From Flavobacteriales bacterium (lineage in GTDB: Bacteria; Bacteroidota; Bacteroidia; Flavobacteriales_F; PHOS-HE28), in the NCBI GenBank assembly GCA_016713865.1, contig JADJOG010000008.1, positions 1 through 64,000 on the forward strand: 64,000 nucleotides of DNA, given 5' to 3'. Both the position numbers and the translations under genes were made by a program. The notes under the pieces are model-generated. The model saw nothing but the letters and a program-made list of their open reading frames with translations, did no database searches and had not been told where the DNA came from. Positions 1 through 9,754 of this stretch are shown here, one piece after another (position 1 is the first letter of the stretch; each line of letters starts with the position of its first letter).

Positions 1-6
1 CATTCA

Positions 7-1032
7 TTATTTCCTGGGGGACCGCCAAAGCAATCGCCGCATGGTTACGATGGCGAGGTAGCGCATGGATGACCAAGTTCGTAGTTCGGGGCGTAAGCGA
101 AGGAACTCAAGAGCGCTGCGCCGATCGCGATCGGCAAGCAGGAAGAAGACCTTGCGGAAACGCTGTGCCTGCTCTCGACCGAAGCCCTGAAATGGAATTT
201 CCGGCACGCGTGCGACCCTCGCGCTCAACTCCTGATGCCATGCGATGAAATCGCGCACCACCGCCTTATTCAATGGCCTAGCAACCACTTGGTGATAGAG
301 CAGCTGCAATCCGACCTCGTGATCGGAAAGCGGGATATTGAAGCTTCGGAACACCTCCTTGCACAAGGCGCCGCGATCGTGCACCGCATCGCGCCCGTGC
401 CGTTGATTCTGCACACCGATGCGATAGCGCAGCAATGGCTCTTTGAGATTGCCGAATCGCGTTCTCCGGGAAAGCGCGACCATCATGAGGTAATCCTCGC
501 CGGGCAGCATCCAATCGGAGCGTGCGGGCGATTCGCCTTGCTTGAGCAGTTCAGCACGGAAGATGGCCGAGCCATAGAGCACTGGATCGGTGAATAAGAG
601 CCTTGCCCGGCAGCTCGCATCATCCACGGGCCATGTGAGCAATTCATCCGATGCCCCGAAACAGCGCGCAGCCGTTCCCGACACCCCGACATCCGGGTGC
701 GCATCCATGTATTCGACTTGCGATCGGAGGCGATCGTGATCGGCCACATCGTCGGCATCGAGTATCGCGATGAACTCGCCTGTGCCATGGCGGTAGCCGC
801 GCTGCGCCGCTGCTGCACGGCCTATGTTGCGCTCAGCGGCGATGTATCGCACCCGCTCATCGGCAATGGCTTGCACCCGCGCGGGACCGTCGTCCGTGCT
901 GGCATCGTCGATCACAAGCAATTCGAAATCGGTATAAGTGCCCCGCAGCACGCTCTGGATGGCCTCCTCAACGAAAGCTCCCTTATTGTAAAGGGTCATG
1001 ATCACGGAAACACGCGGAGCGCTCATCACCAT
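7..1032 (-). CDS. Family 2 glycosyltransferase
   Basis: Predicted to transfer a sugar from a nucleotide-sugar donor to a surface glycan or lipid-linked acceptor at the cytoplasmic face. The GT-A core is visible: a Rossmann start (VSVIMTLYNKG), the acidic pair in LLVIDDASTDDG, and the DxD-type metal motif AILDADD near residue 90. The C-terminal third is helical, basic and has no clear domain. The length of 341 residues is normal for GT2. Two in-frame Mets (1032 and 1026) are equally possible starts. It is the last of three tandem GT2 genes, and its C-terminal half resembles that of the broken neighbour upstream, so the two look like paralogues. Acceptor and product cannot be read from the sequence. 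Confidence 0.85.
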   Translation of the reverse strand: MVMSAPRVSVIMTLYNKGAFVEEAIQSVLRGTYTDFELLVIDDASTDDGPARVQAIADERVRYIAAERNIGRAAAAQRGYRHGTGEFIAILDADDVADHDRLRSQVEYMDAHPDVGVSGTAARCFGASDELLTWPVDDASCRARLLFTDPVLYGSAIFRAELLKQGESPARSDWMLPGEDYLMMVALSRRTRFGNLKEPLLRYRIGVQNQRHGRDAVHDRGALCKEVFRSFNIPLSDHEVGLQLLYHQVVARPLNKAVVRDFIAWHQELSARVARVPEIPFQGFGREQAQRFRKVFFLLADRDRRSALEFLRLRPELRTWSSMRYLAIVTMRRLLWRSPRK

Positions 1033-1059
1033 CGAAGAAGGTTGGCGAAAGTACCGAGG

Positions 1060-2072
1060 TCAGCGCCGTGAGAGCATGGCCTTGATTCCATACTTGGCCA
1101 AATAGACCGCGTGACCCGCTCGCCAAGGCCACCAGCCGAGCAGATGCGCCAAAGCCGTTCTCATTCCAAGATCGGGCAGGACGTAGAAGATCTGATCCCA
1201 ATAGGCCCGCACCGTGGCACCGAAAACACGCTCATCCGCGAAACGATGCTCCCGGTTCCAAGCGATCAAGCGCCTGCTCCAAACGCGCAGCCTGCGAATA
1301 GCGGTCGGATCAGCCGACGCTATCAGCATCCGGTGGAAGAGGACGTGATCCCTCAGTTGCTGCTCCTTATGCGACAAACCGATCATCTCGAAGACCCGGC
1401 GCTGGATCAAAAGCTTATCCTGCGCATGATCACGACCGGCCCGCATGTTCCCATCTGTATCCGGTATTCTGTTAACGCTTGGGGCAGGTTGGCGAAACGG
1501 CCGTATGGCGCCAAAGCGATCCGGAAGAGGTAGTCCATGCCGGGCGTGCGCCAGCGCGAATCGCATCGGATGCCATGCTGCTCCATGGTGGCGCGGCGCA
1601 GCATGCAAGAGCCGTAGAGCAACGCATCCTCGAATATCAAGCGCGCACGGCACTCACGATCATCAGCAGGCCAGGAAGCCACGTGATCGCCTCGCCCGAT
1701 TATTCGCGCCGCGCTGCCGCATGCGATCACCTCGGGGTGCGCGCGCATGAAGCGCAATTGCATCCCGATGCGATCGGGCATCATGCGGTCATCGGCATCG
1801 AGTATGGCGATGAACTCGCCCCGCGCCGCATCGAAGCCCCGGTTGGCCGCCGCCGCGACCGGTATTCTCGTGGTGCCGAATCAATCGGATGCGCGCATCC
1901 TGCAGGGCGATCACGCGGTCAGGGCCATCGTCGGTGCTGGCATCATCGACCACGAGAATCTCGATATCCCCGAAATCGCTGGCGATAACGCTGGCCAGGG
2001 CTTCTTCCACGAAAGGCCCCTTGTTGTAAAGCGTGATCAGTACGGTGACGGTCGGGGAGCTGTCGTTGGCAT
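1060..2072 (-). CDS. Family 2 glycosyltransferase, frameshifted
   Basis: A second GT2 enzyme, readable only by joining three frames. The N-terminal piece (about 2060-1850) has VLITLYNKG and ILVVDDASTDDG. The middle piece (1850-1450) has the FIAILDADD metal motif and a CRARLIF.DALLYGS segment shared with the downstream paralogue. The C-terminal piece runs to 1060. One extra base in a GGC run near 1848 and an indel near 1445 explain the breaks. The start is also unclear: the ATG at 2072 is one base out of phase with the first conserved strand. It lies 12 bases after the neighbouring GT2 stop, so the three genes are probably cotranscribed. The breaks may be sequencing errors, as elsewhere in this window, but a real pseudogene copy cannot be excluded. 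Confidence 0.7.
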
Positions 2073-2083
2073 CGATACCGGTA

Positions 2084-3142
2084 TCAAGCAGGTTTCGATG
2101 CGGCCCAGGACGCCTTCACTTCCGCAGGTGCTCCGCCTTTGAACCACCACAGCAACCGGAACGCACTTCGAGCCAGCGCATGCAGGGGAGCCGCGACCCA
2201 TCGACTGCGGCCGAAGCTCATATCGATGGCAGCCTGCCAATTGTCCAAACGCTTCAGTGAGCCGGGATAGCGGAACAGCTCCCTCCAAGCCTCCCAGCGC
2301 TCCTTGCGCGACGTGGCGCTACGAACAGCGAACGAGGCGTGCTCCTCGCCTATGCGCTTGACGCCGCGTTTGCCGGCCGGGTCGCTGATGGCCCATTCCA
2401 GCATGGCGGCATACATCAGTTTGCGCGAGCGTGCTTGATGCGCGTCGTTCGTCACGCGGTTCCCTTCATGAACGCCGCGCACCGCTATCGCCTTGGCGAT
2501 CGATCCAGGGTGCAGCCGCAGATGAGCCGATAAGCGAAGCAGGAACTCCGTGTCCTCACCGAGATTCCCATCTTCTCGGAACAAGGTGGGCATGCGCATC
2601 AGGCTTTCACGCTTCAACGTGAGCGCATCGAGGCAGAAGTGCCCGAAATCAAGCATCCCGTTCAGGCCGAGGTATGCTGCGAAAAGGTCCTCTGGCCGCA
2701 CCGCCACACGCACCGTTGTAAGATCACTCGCGAACTGCCTCTCGAACCGGGCGCGGCCTTCGTCATCGTGATAAATCACGCCGGTGGCGCCATAGACACC
2801 ATCGGCATCGGGGTGCTCCTTCCAGATTCCACGTTCTGCCTCGAATCTGTTCCGAAGGAACCGATCATCGGCATCGAGGAAGGCGATGTACTCCTCCCGC
2901 GCCATGCGCATGCCCAGATTGCGCGAAGCGGCAGCGCCTTTGTTCACTCCGCCGGGATGCCTGTGCAGCAAAACGCGCGAATCCTCTTTGACCAACTGCT
3001 CGCATACCGCAAGTGAACCATCGGGCGAGCCGTCTTCCACCAATACCACTTCGGCGACTTCGGGCAATACCAACGCCGAGGCCACCGCATCGCGCAAGAA
3101 GCCTTCAGCCTTGAAAACCGGTATCACCACGGAGACCCTCAT
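2084..3142 (-). CDS. Family 2 glycosyltransferase
   Basis: An intact 352-residue GT2 enzyme. It starts MRVSVVIPVFKAEGF, followed by VLVEDGSPDGS and the metal-binding IAFLDADD near residue 90, the standard GT-A donor-site elements. It differs from the two downstream copies in the middle region, where it has a conserved RFEAERGIW block, so it probably acts on a different donor or acceptor. It is the first of three GT2 genes in a row on the minus strand, which suggests a small glycan-assembly operon. The DoxX gene 60 bases upstream on the same strand may share the transcript. No membrane segment is obvious, so a soluble or peripheral cytoplasmic enzyme is expected. Confidence 0.85.
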   Translation of the reverse strand: MRVSVVIPVFKAEGFLRDAVASALVLPEVAEVVLVEDGSPDGSLAVCEQLVKEDSRVLLHRHPGGVNKGAAASRNLGMRMAREEYIAFLDADDRFLRNRFEAERGIWKEHPDADGVYGATGVIYHDDEGRARFERQFASDLTTVRVAVRPEDLFAAYLGLNGMLDFGHFCLDALTLKRESLMRMPTLFREDGNLGEDTEFLLRLSAHLRLHPGSIAKAIAVRGVHEGNRVTNDAHQARSRKLMYAAMLEWAISDPAGKRGVKRIGEEHASFAVRSATSRKERWEAWRELFRYPGSLKRLDNWQAAIDMSFGRSRWVAAPLHALARSAFRLLWWFKGGAPAEVKASWAASKPA

Positions 3143-3202
3143 CGCAAGCGCGTGCGGCGAACTTAATCCCGCACCACGGCAGGCAGCCTTGGCTCGATTC
3201 CC

Positions 3203-3601
3203 TCACTTGAACGATATCCGATCGACCGAGTACCGCCCACTGCCGGTGAAGAGCAATGAGACGAACGCGAAGAGATAGACCAACGCCAGTTCTTTCTCCT
3301 TGAATGCCGCATCGCCCTTCACCATGAAAGCGATCACGGCCATGCCGATGATCAAGGGCACGAGCGCGACACGGGTCCATAAGCCTAGCATGACAAGGGC
3401 CGAGCACAATACCTCCGCGATTATGATCAGCGCCAGGCTGAATGCGCCACCCAGGCCGAAAGGGTCCGCGAAGCCATCCATGCGTTCGCTGAAACTGATC
3501 AACTTGGGCCATCCGTGCTGCCAGAGCATGGTGCCTCCGGCAGAGATTCGAAGCAGCAGGTAACCTAGATCCTCCGAAATGGGTTGGCTGTTGAGCAACA
3601 T
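3203..3601 (-). CDS. DoxX-family membrane protein
   Basis: A small polytopic inner-membrane protein of 132 residues, DoxX/DoxD-like. The sequence opens with LGYLLLRISAGGTMLWQHGW, the first DoxX helix with its conserved Arg and HG-x-K/P motif, and continues with three more hydrophobic helices ending in LLFTGSGRYSVDR, also typical of the family. I chose the Met at 3601; the open frame extends about 98 codons further upstream, but that stretch is basic, cysteine-containing and overlaps the region before the divergent TPR gene. DoxX proteins have been linked to thiosulfate:quinone reduction and redox homeostasis in other bacteria; which role applies here cannot be told. It is followed closely by the GT2 genes. 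Confidence 0.8.
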   Translation of the reverse strand: MLLNSQPISEDLGYLLLRISAGGTMLWQHGWPKLISFSERMDGFADPFGLGGAFSLALIIIAEVLCSALVMLGLWTRVALVPLIIGMAVIAFMVKGDAAFKEKELALVYLFAFVSLLFTGSGRYSVDRISFK

Positions 3602-3734
3602 GGTTGGCGCGCCTTGTGATCCGAACGCGCAGCGAAAGTGACGGGCCGGAAGCCCACTCCGGCCGGTCAAGGCTCCGTGGTTTTCCACGAGCGAATGGGA
3701 ACTTTTCGCGCGGGCCTTCGTTGCACGGGCCGCC

Positions 3735-4444
3735 ATGAAGACCATCATCCTACCCTCTGCCCTGCTTTTGGCCACGCTCGCGCATGCCCAAGGTGGCGAC
3801 GACATGATCGCTGGAATGAGCGCCTTGCGCAAGCAGGACCATGTGAAGGCCGAAGAATCATTCACCCGCGCCGTAACCGAAGCGCCAGACGACATGAAGG
3901 CGTGGTACTACCGTGCCGTGAACCGAATCGGCATGGGCGATTGGGCGGAGCGCTGAAGGATCTGGATCGCGCCTTGGCCTTGGAGCCCAACGATGCGCAC
4001 AGCCTCTTACGCCGTGCGGAAGTGAAGGCCCGCATGGGTGCTGAGCATAGCGCCATAGCCGACCTGCACCACCTGCTCGCCTCGCGTCCCACCGGACCAG
4101 CGGCCGAACATGCGCTGCTCCATCTCGGCCATTTCGCCATGGGCCGCAAGGACCTGATGGCCGCGAAGGCGCATTACGACAAGCTCATTTCCATTGCCCC
4201 GTACAACGCCTTCGGTTGGTGCGATCGCGGCATCGTGAATGCCATCCTTCTGCAGGACGACGACGCGCTGGCCGACCTCGACCGCGCCATCGAATTGGAC
4301 CCGACCCTGGACCAAGCCCATTTGCAACGGGCAACCGTTCTGCTGCGCATGGATCGCAAGCAGGACGCGTGCGAAGCACTGCACACCGCCCATCAGCTGG
4401 GCAACCAGAGCGTCGAGGAAATGCTGCTCATCTACTGCGAATAA
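3735..4444 (+). CDS. Secreted TPR-repeat protein, frameshifted
   Basis: A TPR protein of about 236 residues with a signal peptide (MKTIILPSALLLATLAHAQ), so probably periplasmic. At least four TPR units can be recognised, with signatures such as AWYYRAVNRIGMGD, DLDRALALEPNDAH and DLDRAIELDPTLDQAH. The frame breaks once near 3945: the signal-peptide half stops at 3956, while the rest continues in the next frame to 4444 and rejoins the TPR phase exactly. TPR domains bind partner proteins; no catalytic domain is present. It stands alone between the divergent DoxX gene and thrS. The single indel is probably a consensus error. Confidence 0.75.
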
Positions 4445-4537
4445 GCCGGCTTCCTGTGCCGCAAGCCCGAATGGACCCTCGGGCGGTGTCGGGGCCTCTT
4501 CGGGGGCCTCGCTGCTTTCCACAGCATTCCAACCGGT

Positions 4538-4545
4538 TACATTCG
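4538..4545 (+). promoter_or_regulatory. Candidate -7 promoter box for thrS operon
   Basis: TACATTCG matches the Bacteroidota -7 consensus TAnnTTTG with one change (C for T) and lies 40 bases before the thrS start. The identical octamer precedes typA on the other strand. No convincing -33 box is seen. Confidence 0.45.
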
Positions 4546-4585
4546 CCACCCTTCACGCCAATCGTAGGGCGATGGGGAAAACAGA

Positions 4586-6532
4586 ATGAAGATCAAGGTG
4601 ACCCTCCCGGACGGCAGCGTGCGGGAATTCGAGCAAGGCGCCACGGCCATGGATGTGGCCAAGAGCATCAGCGAAGGACTTGCCCGCAACGTTCTATCTG
4701 CCAAAGTGAACGGCGAAGTGCGCGACGCTCATCGTCCGCTCCCCGGTGATTGCACGCTGGCACTGCTGACGTGGAACGATTCCGATGGCAAAGCAACCAT
4801 GTGGCATTCCTCGGCCCACCTGCTCGCCGAAGCGGTCGAAGCCCTTTACCCCGGAACCAAATTCGGCATCGGCCCCGCCATCGAGAACGGCTTCTACTAC
4901 GATATCGACCTAGGCGACAAAACCATTAGCGACGGCGATTTCGCGGCCATCGAGGCCAAGGTGAAGGAATTGGCGGCCAAAAAGCTCACCTACGAGCGCA
5001 AAGAGGTGAGCAAGGCCGATGCGATTAACTACTTCACCGACAAAGCCGATGAGTACAAGCTGGAACTGATCGAGGGCCTCAACGACGGCGAGATCACCTT
5101 CTACACCCAAGGCAATTTCACCGACCTCTGCCGCGGACCGCACATCCCGGACACCTCCTTCATCAAGGCGGTGAAGGTGACCAGCGTGGCAGGTGCTTAT
5201 TGGCGCGGCGACGAGAAGCGCAAGCAGCTCACACGCCTCTATGCCATCACCTTCCCCAAGCAAAAGGAGCTGGACGAGTACCTCGCGATGATCGAGGAGG
5301 CCAAGAAGCGCGACCACCGCAAGCTGGGCAAAGAGATGGACCTCTTCTGCTTCAGCGAGCGTGATGAAGTGCGGGCCTGCCGTCTGGATGCCGAAGGGCG
5401 CCGCGATTCTGCGAGCGGCTTAGAAAACTTCGAAAGACGCCCAGGAAGAAGGCCGGCTATGTGCAAGTGAAGACGCCCGCACATCGGCAGCAAGGCCCTG
5501 TACGAAACGCAGCGGCCACTGGGCGAATACGGCACGACAGCTTCCAGCCGATCACACCCCGCAAGAGGGCGAGCTCTTCTGCTGAAGGCCATGAACTGCC
5601 CGCACCACTGCGAAATTTTCGCCAGCCGGCCGCGCAGCTACAGGACCTGCCCTTGCGCTTCGCGGAATTCGGCACCGTGCTACCGCTACGAGCAAAGTGG
5701 CGAACTGGTTGCCAGGGTTCGCGGCTTCACGCAGGACGATGCCCACCTCTTCTGCCGCCCCGATCAGGTGAAGGAGGAATTCCTGAAGGTGATCGACCTC
5801 GTGCTGCTGGTTCTCAGAGCATTGAGCTTCGAGAAGTTCGAGGCGCAAGTGAGCCTGCGCGACAAAGAGGACCGCAGCAAGTACATCGGCAGCGAAGAGA
5901 ATTGGCAGAAGGCCGAACAGGCCATCATCGACGCCGCCGCCGAGTGCGGCATGGATACGATCGTGGAGTATGGCGAAGCGGCCTTCTATGGCCCCAAGCT
6001 CGACTTCATGGTGAAGGACGCACTGGGCCGCCGCTGGCAACTGGGCACCATTCAGGTCGATTACAACCTGCCGGAGCGCTTCGAGCTGGAATACGTGGGC
6101 AGCTATAATGCCCGCCACCGCCCGGTGATGATCCACCGGGCGCCTTTCGGCAGCCTGGAACGCTTCATCGCCGTGATCATCGAGCACACCGCTGGCCGCT
6201 TCCCGCTGTGGCTGGCACCGGAGCAAGCCATCATCCTGCCCATCAGCGACAAGTTCATCGATGCCGCCAATGAGGCCAACGCCAAACTGCACGCTCTGGG
6301 CATCCGTGCCTCTGTAGATGAGCGCAGCGAGAAGATCGGCCGGAAGATCCGTGATGCCGAGATCGCCAAATCGCCCTTCATGCTGATCCTAGGCGAGAAA
6401 GAGGTGGAGAATGGCACCCTCAGCGTGCGCGAGCACGGTGCTGGCGACGTGGGCGCCATGACCGCGGAAGCCTTCGCGCAGCTGATTGGCGAACGGATCA
6501 CGGCCCAGCTCGGAAAGGCAACGGTGGCTTAA
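4586..6532 (+). CDS. thrS: Threonyl-tRNA synthetase, multiple frameshifts
   Basis: Charges tRNA-Thr with threonine. Assembled length is about 648 residues, the usual size. The N-terminal TGS domain (MKIKVTLPDGSVREF) and the editing domain (MWHSSAHLLAEAV, later FTDLCRGPHIP) are intact to about 5360. From about 5590 the catalytic core reads again: MNCPHHCEIF (motif 2 region), QDDAHLFCRPDQ, then APFGSLERF (motif 3) and the anticodon-binding domain to 6532. Between 5361 and 5720 the frame changes repeatedly, with roughly eight one-base indels; repairing them gives the expected motif 1 region. A gene this essential is unlikely to be dead, so local consensus errors are the best explanation. It heads the conserved thrS-infC-rpmI-rplT order. 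Confidence 0.92.
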
Positions 6533-6619
6533 TGCGCTGGCGGATAGGGAAAGATGCTGATATTCGCGCCCTCAAACTCCGGGGCAGGTGCTCTCGGAGA
6601 CCGAACTAAACCCCAATAA

Positions 6620-7214
6620 GTGGCAGGTCCTCCCTTTCGTCCTAGCGGCCCGCGTCCCGGTGGTGGCGCGCGTCGTCCATTCCGTGGTCGCGTCATCAAA
6701 GAAGACCCGCACCGGATCAACAACAAGATCTTCGGTGTGAACGAGGTGCGCGTAGTTGGTGAGAACGTGGAGCAGGGCGTTTATCCGTTCAGCCAAGCCT
6801 TGCGCATGGCCGAGGACCTGGGCCTTGACCTCGTTGAGATCAGCGCGACGGCGGTTCCCATCGTATGCCGGATCACCGACTACAAGAAGTTTCTATACGA
6901 CCTCAAGAAGAAGCAGAAGGAGATCAAGGCGAAGCAGAGCACCGTTGAGGTGAAGGAGATCCGCTTCGGGCCCAACACCGATGAGCACGACGTGAATTTC
7001 AAGCTGAAGCACGCGCGGGCATTCCTCGAAGAGGGCCACAAGGTGAAGGCCTTCGTGTTCTTCCGTGGCCGCAGCATCGTGTTCAAGGAGCGCGGCGAGA
7101 TCCTGCTGCTCAAGTTCGCTCAGGACCTGGAGGACATCGGATTGGTGGAGAGCATGCCTAAGCTGGAAGGCAAGCGCATGATCGTGTTCCCTGATCCCGA
7201 AGAAGAAGAAATAA
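6620..7214 (+). CDS. infC: Translation initiation factor IF-3
   Basis: Binds the 30S subunit, prevents premature 50S joining and checks the initiator tRNA. The N-domain motif RINNKIFGVNEVRVV and the C-domain block FRGRSIVFKERGE are clear. The open frame as given runs on into rpmI to 7582, but that tail is a shadow. Removing one C from the CCC run at 7189-7191 gives the family-typical ending MIVFLIPKKKK with TAA at 7212-7214. The start is GTG at 6620, directly after an in-frame TAA; no better start is seen, and unusual starts are common for infC. The N-terminus carries a Gly/Pro/Arg-rich extension seen in other Bacteroidota IF-3. It lies 87 bases after thrS. Confidence 0.92.
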
Positions 7215-7259
7215 CGAAGAGGGCGCGACAACCCGCCCCGACAATCAAAGACGACGACC

Positions 7260-7451
7260 ATGCCCAAGATGAAGACCAAGTCCGGCGCCAAGAAGCGTTT
7301 CAAGCTCACAGGCTCCGGCGAGATCAAGTTCAAGCACGCTTTCAAGCGCCACATCCTCACCAAGAAGGAAACCAAGCGCAAGCGCGCCCTCACCAAGACC
7401 GGCATCATCGCTGGCGTGGACAAGAAGAACGTGCTCGATCTCCTGAAGTAA
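7260..7451 (+). CDS. rpmI: Ribosomal protein bL35
   Basis: A 63-residue basic protein, MPKMKTKSGAKKRFKLTGSG, with the family signature HILTKKETKRKR. It is a component of the 50S subunit. The length is typical. It sits 45 bases after the corrected infC stop and 111 bases before rplT, the conserved bacterial order, and is almost certainly cotranscribed with both. In several bacteria bL20 represses this operon through the region around rpmI; no recognisable bL20-binding mimic can be made out by eye here. Confidence 0.97.
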   Translation: MPKMKTKSGAKKRFKLTGSGEIKFKHAFKRHILTKKETKRKRALTKTGIIAGVDKKNVLDLLK

Positions 7452-7562
7452 GCAACCCCAACCGCACCGGGTCAACAATAGGTAGCGTTAACCAGGGCGC
7501 GCAGCACCAAAGACCGTTAGCCGCAAGGCCAGCGACGCTCGCGACCAAAAACCAAGTGGAAC

Positions 7563-7907
7563 ATGCCACGCAGTCAGAATAAGGTAGCCGCCAAAGCGAG
7601 GAGGAAGAAGGTCCTCGACATGGCGAAGGGCAACTTCGGTCGCCGGAAGAATGTGTTCACCGTCGCGAAGAACACGGTTGAAAAGGGCCTCTTGCACGCG
7701 TACGATGGCCGCAAGCTCAAGAAGCGCGAGTTCCGCGGCCTTTGGATCCAGCGGATCAACGCCGCCGCTCGCTTGAACGGCATCAGCTACAGCGTGCTCA
7801 TGAGCAAGCTCAAGACCGCCAACATCGATCTGGACCGCAAGGCGCTGGCCGAGATCGCATACAGCGACGCCGCCGCCTTCACGGCCATCGTGAACAAGGT
7901 GAAGTGA
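7563..7907 (+). CDS. rplT: Ribosomal protein bL20
   Basis: A 114-residue 50S protein needed for early subunit assembly. It has the standard start MPRSQNKVAAKARRKKVLDMAKG, with the long basic N-terminal arm that threads into 23S rRNA, and the globular part with LWIQRINAAARLNGISYS. It is intact. It is the last gene of the thrS-infC-rpmI-rplT unit, and a strong rho-independent terminator follows 19 bases after its stop. Confidence 0.97.
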   Translation: MPRSQNKVAAKARRKKVLDMAKGNFGRRKNVFTVAKNTVEKGLLHAYDGRKLKKREFRGLWIQRINAAARLNGISYSVLMSKLKTANIDLDRKALAEIAYSDAAAFTAIVNKVK

Positions 7908-7926
7908 TCGGATCCGCTCAGCATTG

Positions 7927-7954
7927 AAGGGGCCTTTCGGGGCCCCTTCTTCTT
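7927..7954 (+). terminator. Rho-independent terminator after rplT
   Basis: A perfect 8-bp stem (AAGGGGCC / GGCCCCTT, 7927-7934 with 7941-7948), a 6-base loop and the pyrimidine-rich tail CTTCTT. It closes the thrS-rplT operon. Confidence 0.85.
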
Positions 7955-8009
7955 GCGCAATATCCACCATTAGCTTGCGATCGCAGGCGTCAGATAAACA
8001 ACGTCCAAC

Positions 8010-8564
8010 ATGCGCATCGCCATCATCTCTGGGAGCGTCCGCGAAGGACGCCAAAGCCACCGTGCCGCCATCTATTTGCGGCGCATGGCAGAGGCAGCCG
8101 GTCACCAAGCCGAGATCCTCGACCTGAAGGAGTTCGATTTCCCGCTCTTCACCGAGCGGCTCAAGCACCAGCAGCAACCGCATGCCGGTGCTGTGGAATT
8201 CGCTCGGCGCATCAGCCAATCCGATGGCGTGATCCTCGTGACTCCGGAATACAATGGCGGCTATCCCGCGAGCGTGAAAAACATCGTGGACCTGCTCACC
8301 GACGAGTGGAAACGCAAGCCCGTCGCAATCTGCACCGTGAGCGATGGCTCTTTCGGAGGCACGCAAGTGATCACCTCGCTCCTATTCTCTTTATGGAAGA
8401 TCAAAGCCTGGGTCGTGAATGCGCATCTTCCCGTTCCGAATGTGAGCAAGGCTTTCGATGAGGACGGAATTCCTGCCGACCCAGAACCATGGGCCAAAAG
8501 GGCAAGCGCATTCCTTGCGGAACTGACCTGGGCCATGGAGGCTGCCTCACGATTGCGGGGCTAA
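8010..8564 (+). CDS. NADPH-dependent FMN reductase family protein
   Basis: A 184-residue flavodoxin-fold protein. It starts MRIAIISGSVREGRQS, the FMN phosphate-binding loop of the NADPH-dependent FMN/azoreductase family, and contains TPEYNGGYPASVKNIVD, the family's second flavin-contact motif. It is probably a cytosolic dimer reducing flavin or quinone-like substrates with NADPH; the true substrate is unknown. It stands alone on the plus strand after the rplT terminator. Its stop codon overlaps the stop of the convergent cysteine desulfurase within the tetranucleotide CTAA at 8561-8564. Confidence 0.88.
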   Translation: MRIAIISGSVREGRQSHRAAIYLRRMAEAAGHQAEILDLKEFDFPLFTERLKHQQQPHAGAVEFARRISQSDGVILVTPEYNGGYPASVKNIVDLLTDEWKRKPVAICTVSDGSFGGTQVITSLLFSLWKIKAWVVNAHLPVPNVSKAFDEDGIPADPEPWAKRASAFLAELTWAMEAASRLRG

Positions 8565-9709
8565 GCCTTCACTGGCTCCAACTGGAAGATCCGTTTGAGA
8601 ACGCTAACGGCATGCTCCACTTCGTCCATGGTGCTGTATCGGCTGAACGAGAAGCGGATGTTCGCGCCGGGCCGCTCGGGATAAAGCGCGCCAAGCACAT
8701 GGCTGCCCTTGTTGCTGCCGCTGCTGCACGCGCTGCCGCCACTGCACGCAACACCTTCGATATCGAGGTTGTAAAGCAGCATCTCGCTCTTGCCATCATC
8801 AGGGAAACGCACGTTTAGCACGGTGTAAAGGGCATCGGCGCTCGGATCGCCATTGAAGCCCACGCCGGGGATCTCCTCTACCAACCGCTTCATCATGCTA
8901 TCCTTCAGGCCTTGCACATGACGCTGATGGCCTTCCACATCGTCGTATGCCAGTTCCATCGCCTTCGCCAAGCCAGCAATGCCGGCGATGTTCTCCGTAC
9001 CAGCGCGCATGTTGCGCTCTTGTGAGCCACCGAGGATCATGGGCTTCAACCCGGCGCCGCTGCGCATGTATAGGAAACCAGTGCCTTTCGGTCCGTGGAA
9101 CTTGTGCGCCGCGCAGGTGATGAAGTCAACGGGCGTGTGCTCCAGATCGAAACGGTAATGCCCCATGGTTTGCACGGTGTCGCTATGGAAGAGCGCGCCG
9201 TATTTCCGGCATAGGCCACCGATCGCATCCAGATCGATGCGCGTGCCGATCTCATTGTTGGCATGCATCAACGAGACAAGAACACCTTGGCCTTGGGTTG
9301 ATTCCAGCAATTCCTCCAAGTGTTTGAGGTCGGGCTTGCCATCGCTGTGCAACTTCACCCAATGCACCTTGGCCTGGTCGGCGTGATCGATTGCGTGCGC
9401 GGTGAGTTCCACCGCATGGTGCTCGATCGCGCTCGTGATGATGTGTTTCACGCCCAAGTCGCGCACGGCGCCTTGGAGCACCATGTTATCGGCTTCGGTG
9501 CCTCCGCTGGTGAAGATGATCTCGCCCGGAGAGCAGTTGAGCAGCGCCACGGTGCGCCGCGCCTGTTCCACGGCAGCGCGTGTCTTGCGTCCAAAAGCAT
9601 GAATCGCTGACGGATTGCCGAAATGCTCCTTGAGAAAAGGGACCATGGCATCGAAGACTTCCGGCGCGAGCGGCGTGGTGGCCGCATTATCGAGGTAGAT
9701 GCGCTGCAT
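8561..9709 (-). CDS. Cysteine desulfurase (NifS/IscS class)
   Basis: A PLP enzyme that removes sulfur from L-cysteine for Fe-S cluster assembly or tRNA thiolation. Its 382 residues are full length. Visible elements: YLDNAATTPLAP at the N-terminus, the PLP-stacking region SAIEHHAV, HANNEIG, the Schiff-base lysine at about K203 in AAHKFHGPKG, and the catalytic cysteine at about C328 in GGSACSSGSNKGSHVL. The extended active-site loop marks a class I (IscS/NifS) enzyme rather than SufS. No iscU is adjacent; the phosphohexomutase gene lies 46 bases upstream on the same strand and may be cotranscribed. Confidence 0.93.
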   Translation of the reverse strand: MQRIYLDNAATTPLAPEVFDAMVPFLKEHFGNPSAIHAFGRKTRAAVEQARRTVALLNCSPGEIIFTSGGTEADNMVLQGAVRDLGVKHIITSAIEHHAVELTAHAIDHADQAKVHWVKLHSDGKPDLKHLEELLESTQGQGVLVSLMHANNEIGTRIDLDAIGGLCRKYGALFHSDTVQTMGHYRFDLEHTPVDFITCAAHKFHGPKGTGFLYMRSGAGLKPMILGGSQERNMRAGTENIAGIAGLAKAMELAYDDVEGHQRHVQGLKDSMMKRLVEEIPGVGFNGDPSADALYTVLNVRFPDDGKSEMLLYNLDIEGVACSGGSACSSGSNKGSHVLGALYPERPGANIRFSFSRYSTMDEVEHAVSVLKRIFQLEPVKA

Positions 9710-9754
9710 TTTCTCCTACGACCATGCGCATGTGCCCATGGTTCAGCGGCAAAT

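Noticed and set aside
7214..7582. The long infC frame as an IF-3 with a 110-residue C-terminal extension
   Set aside because: The extension is the shadow of rpmI in another frame, and removing one C gives the normal IF-3 ending.
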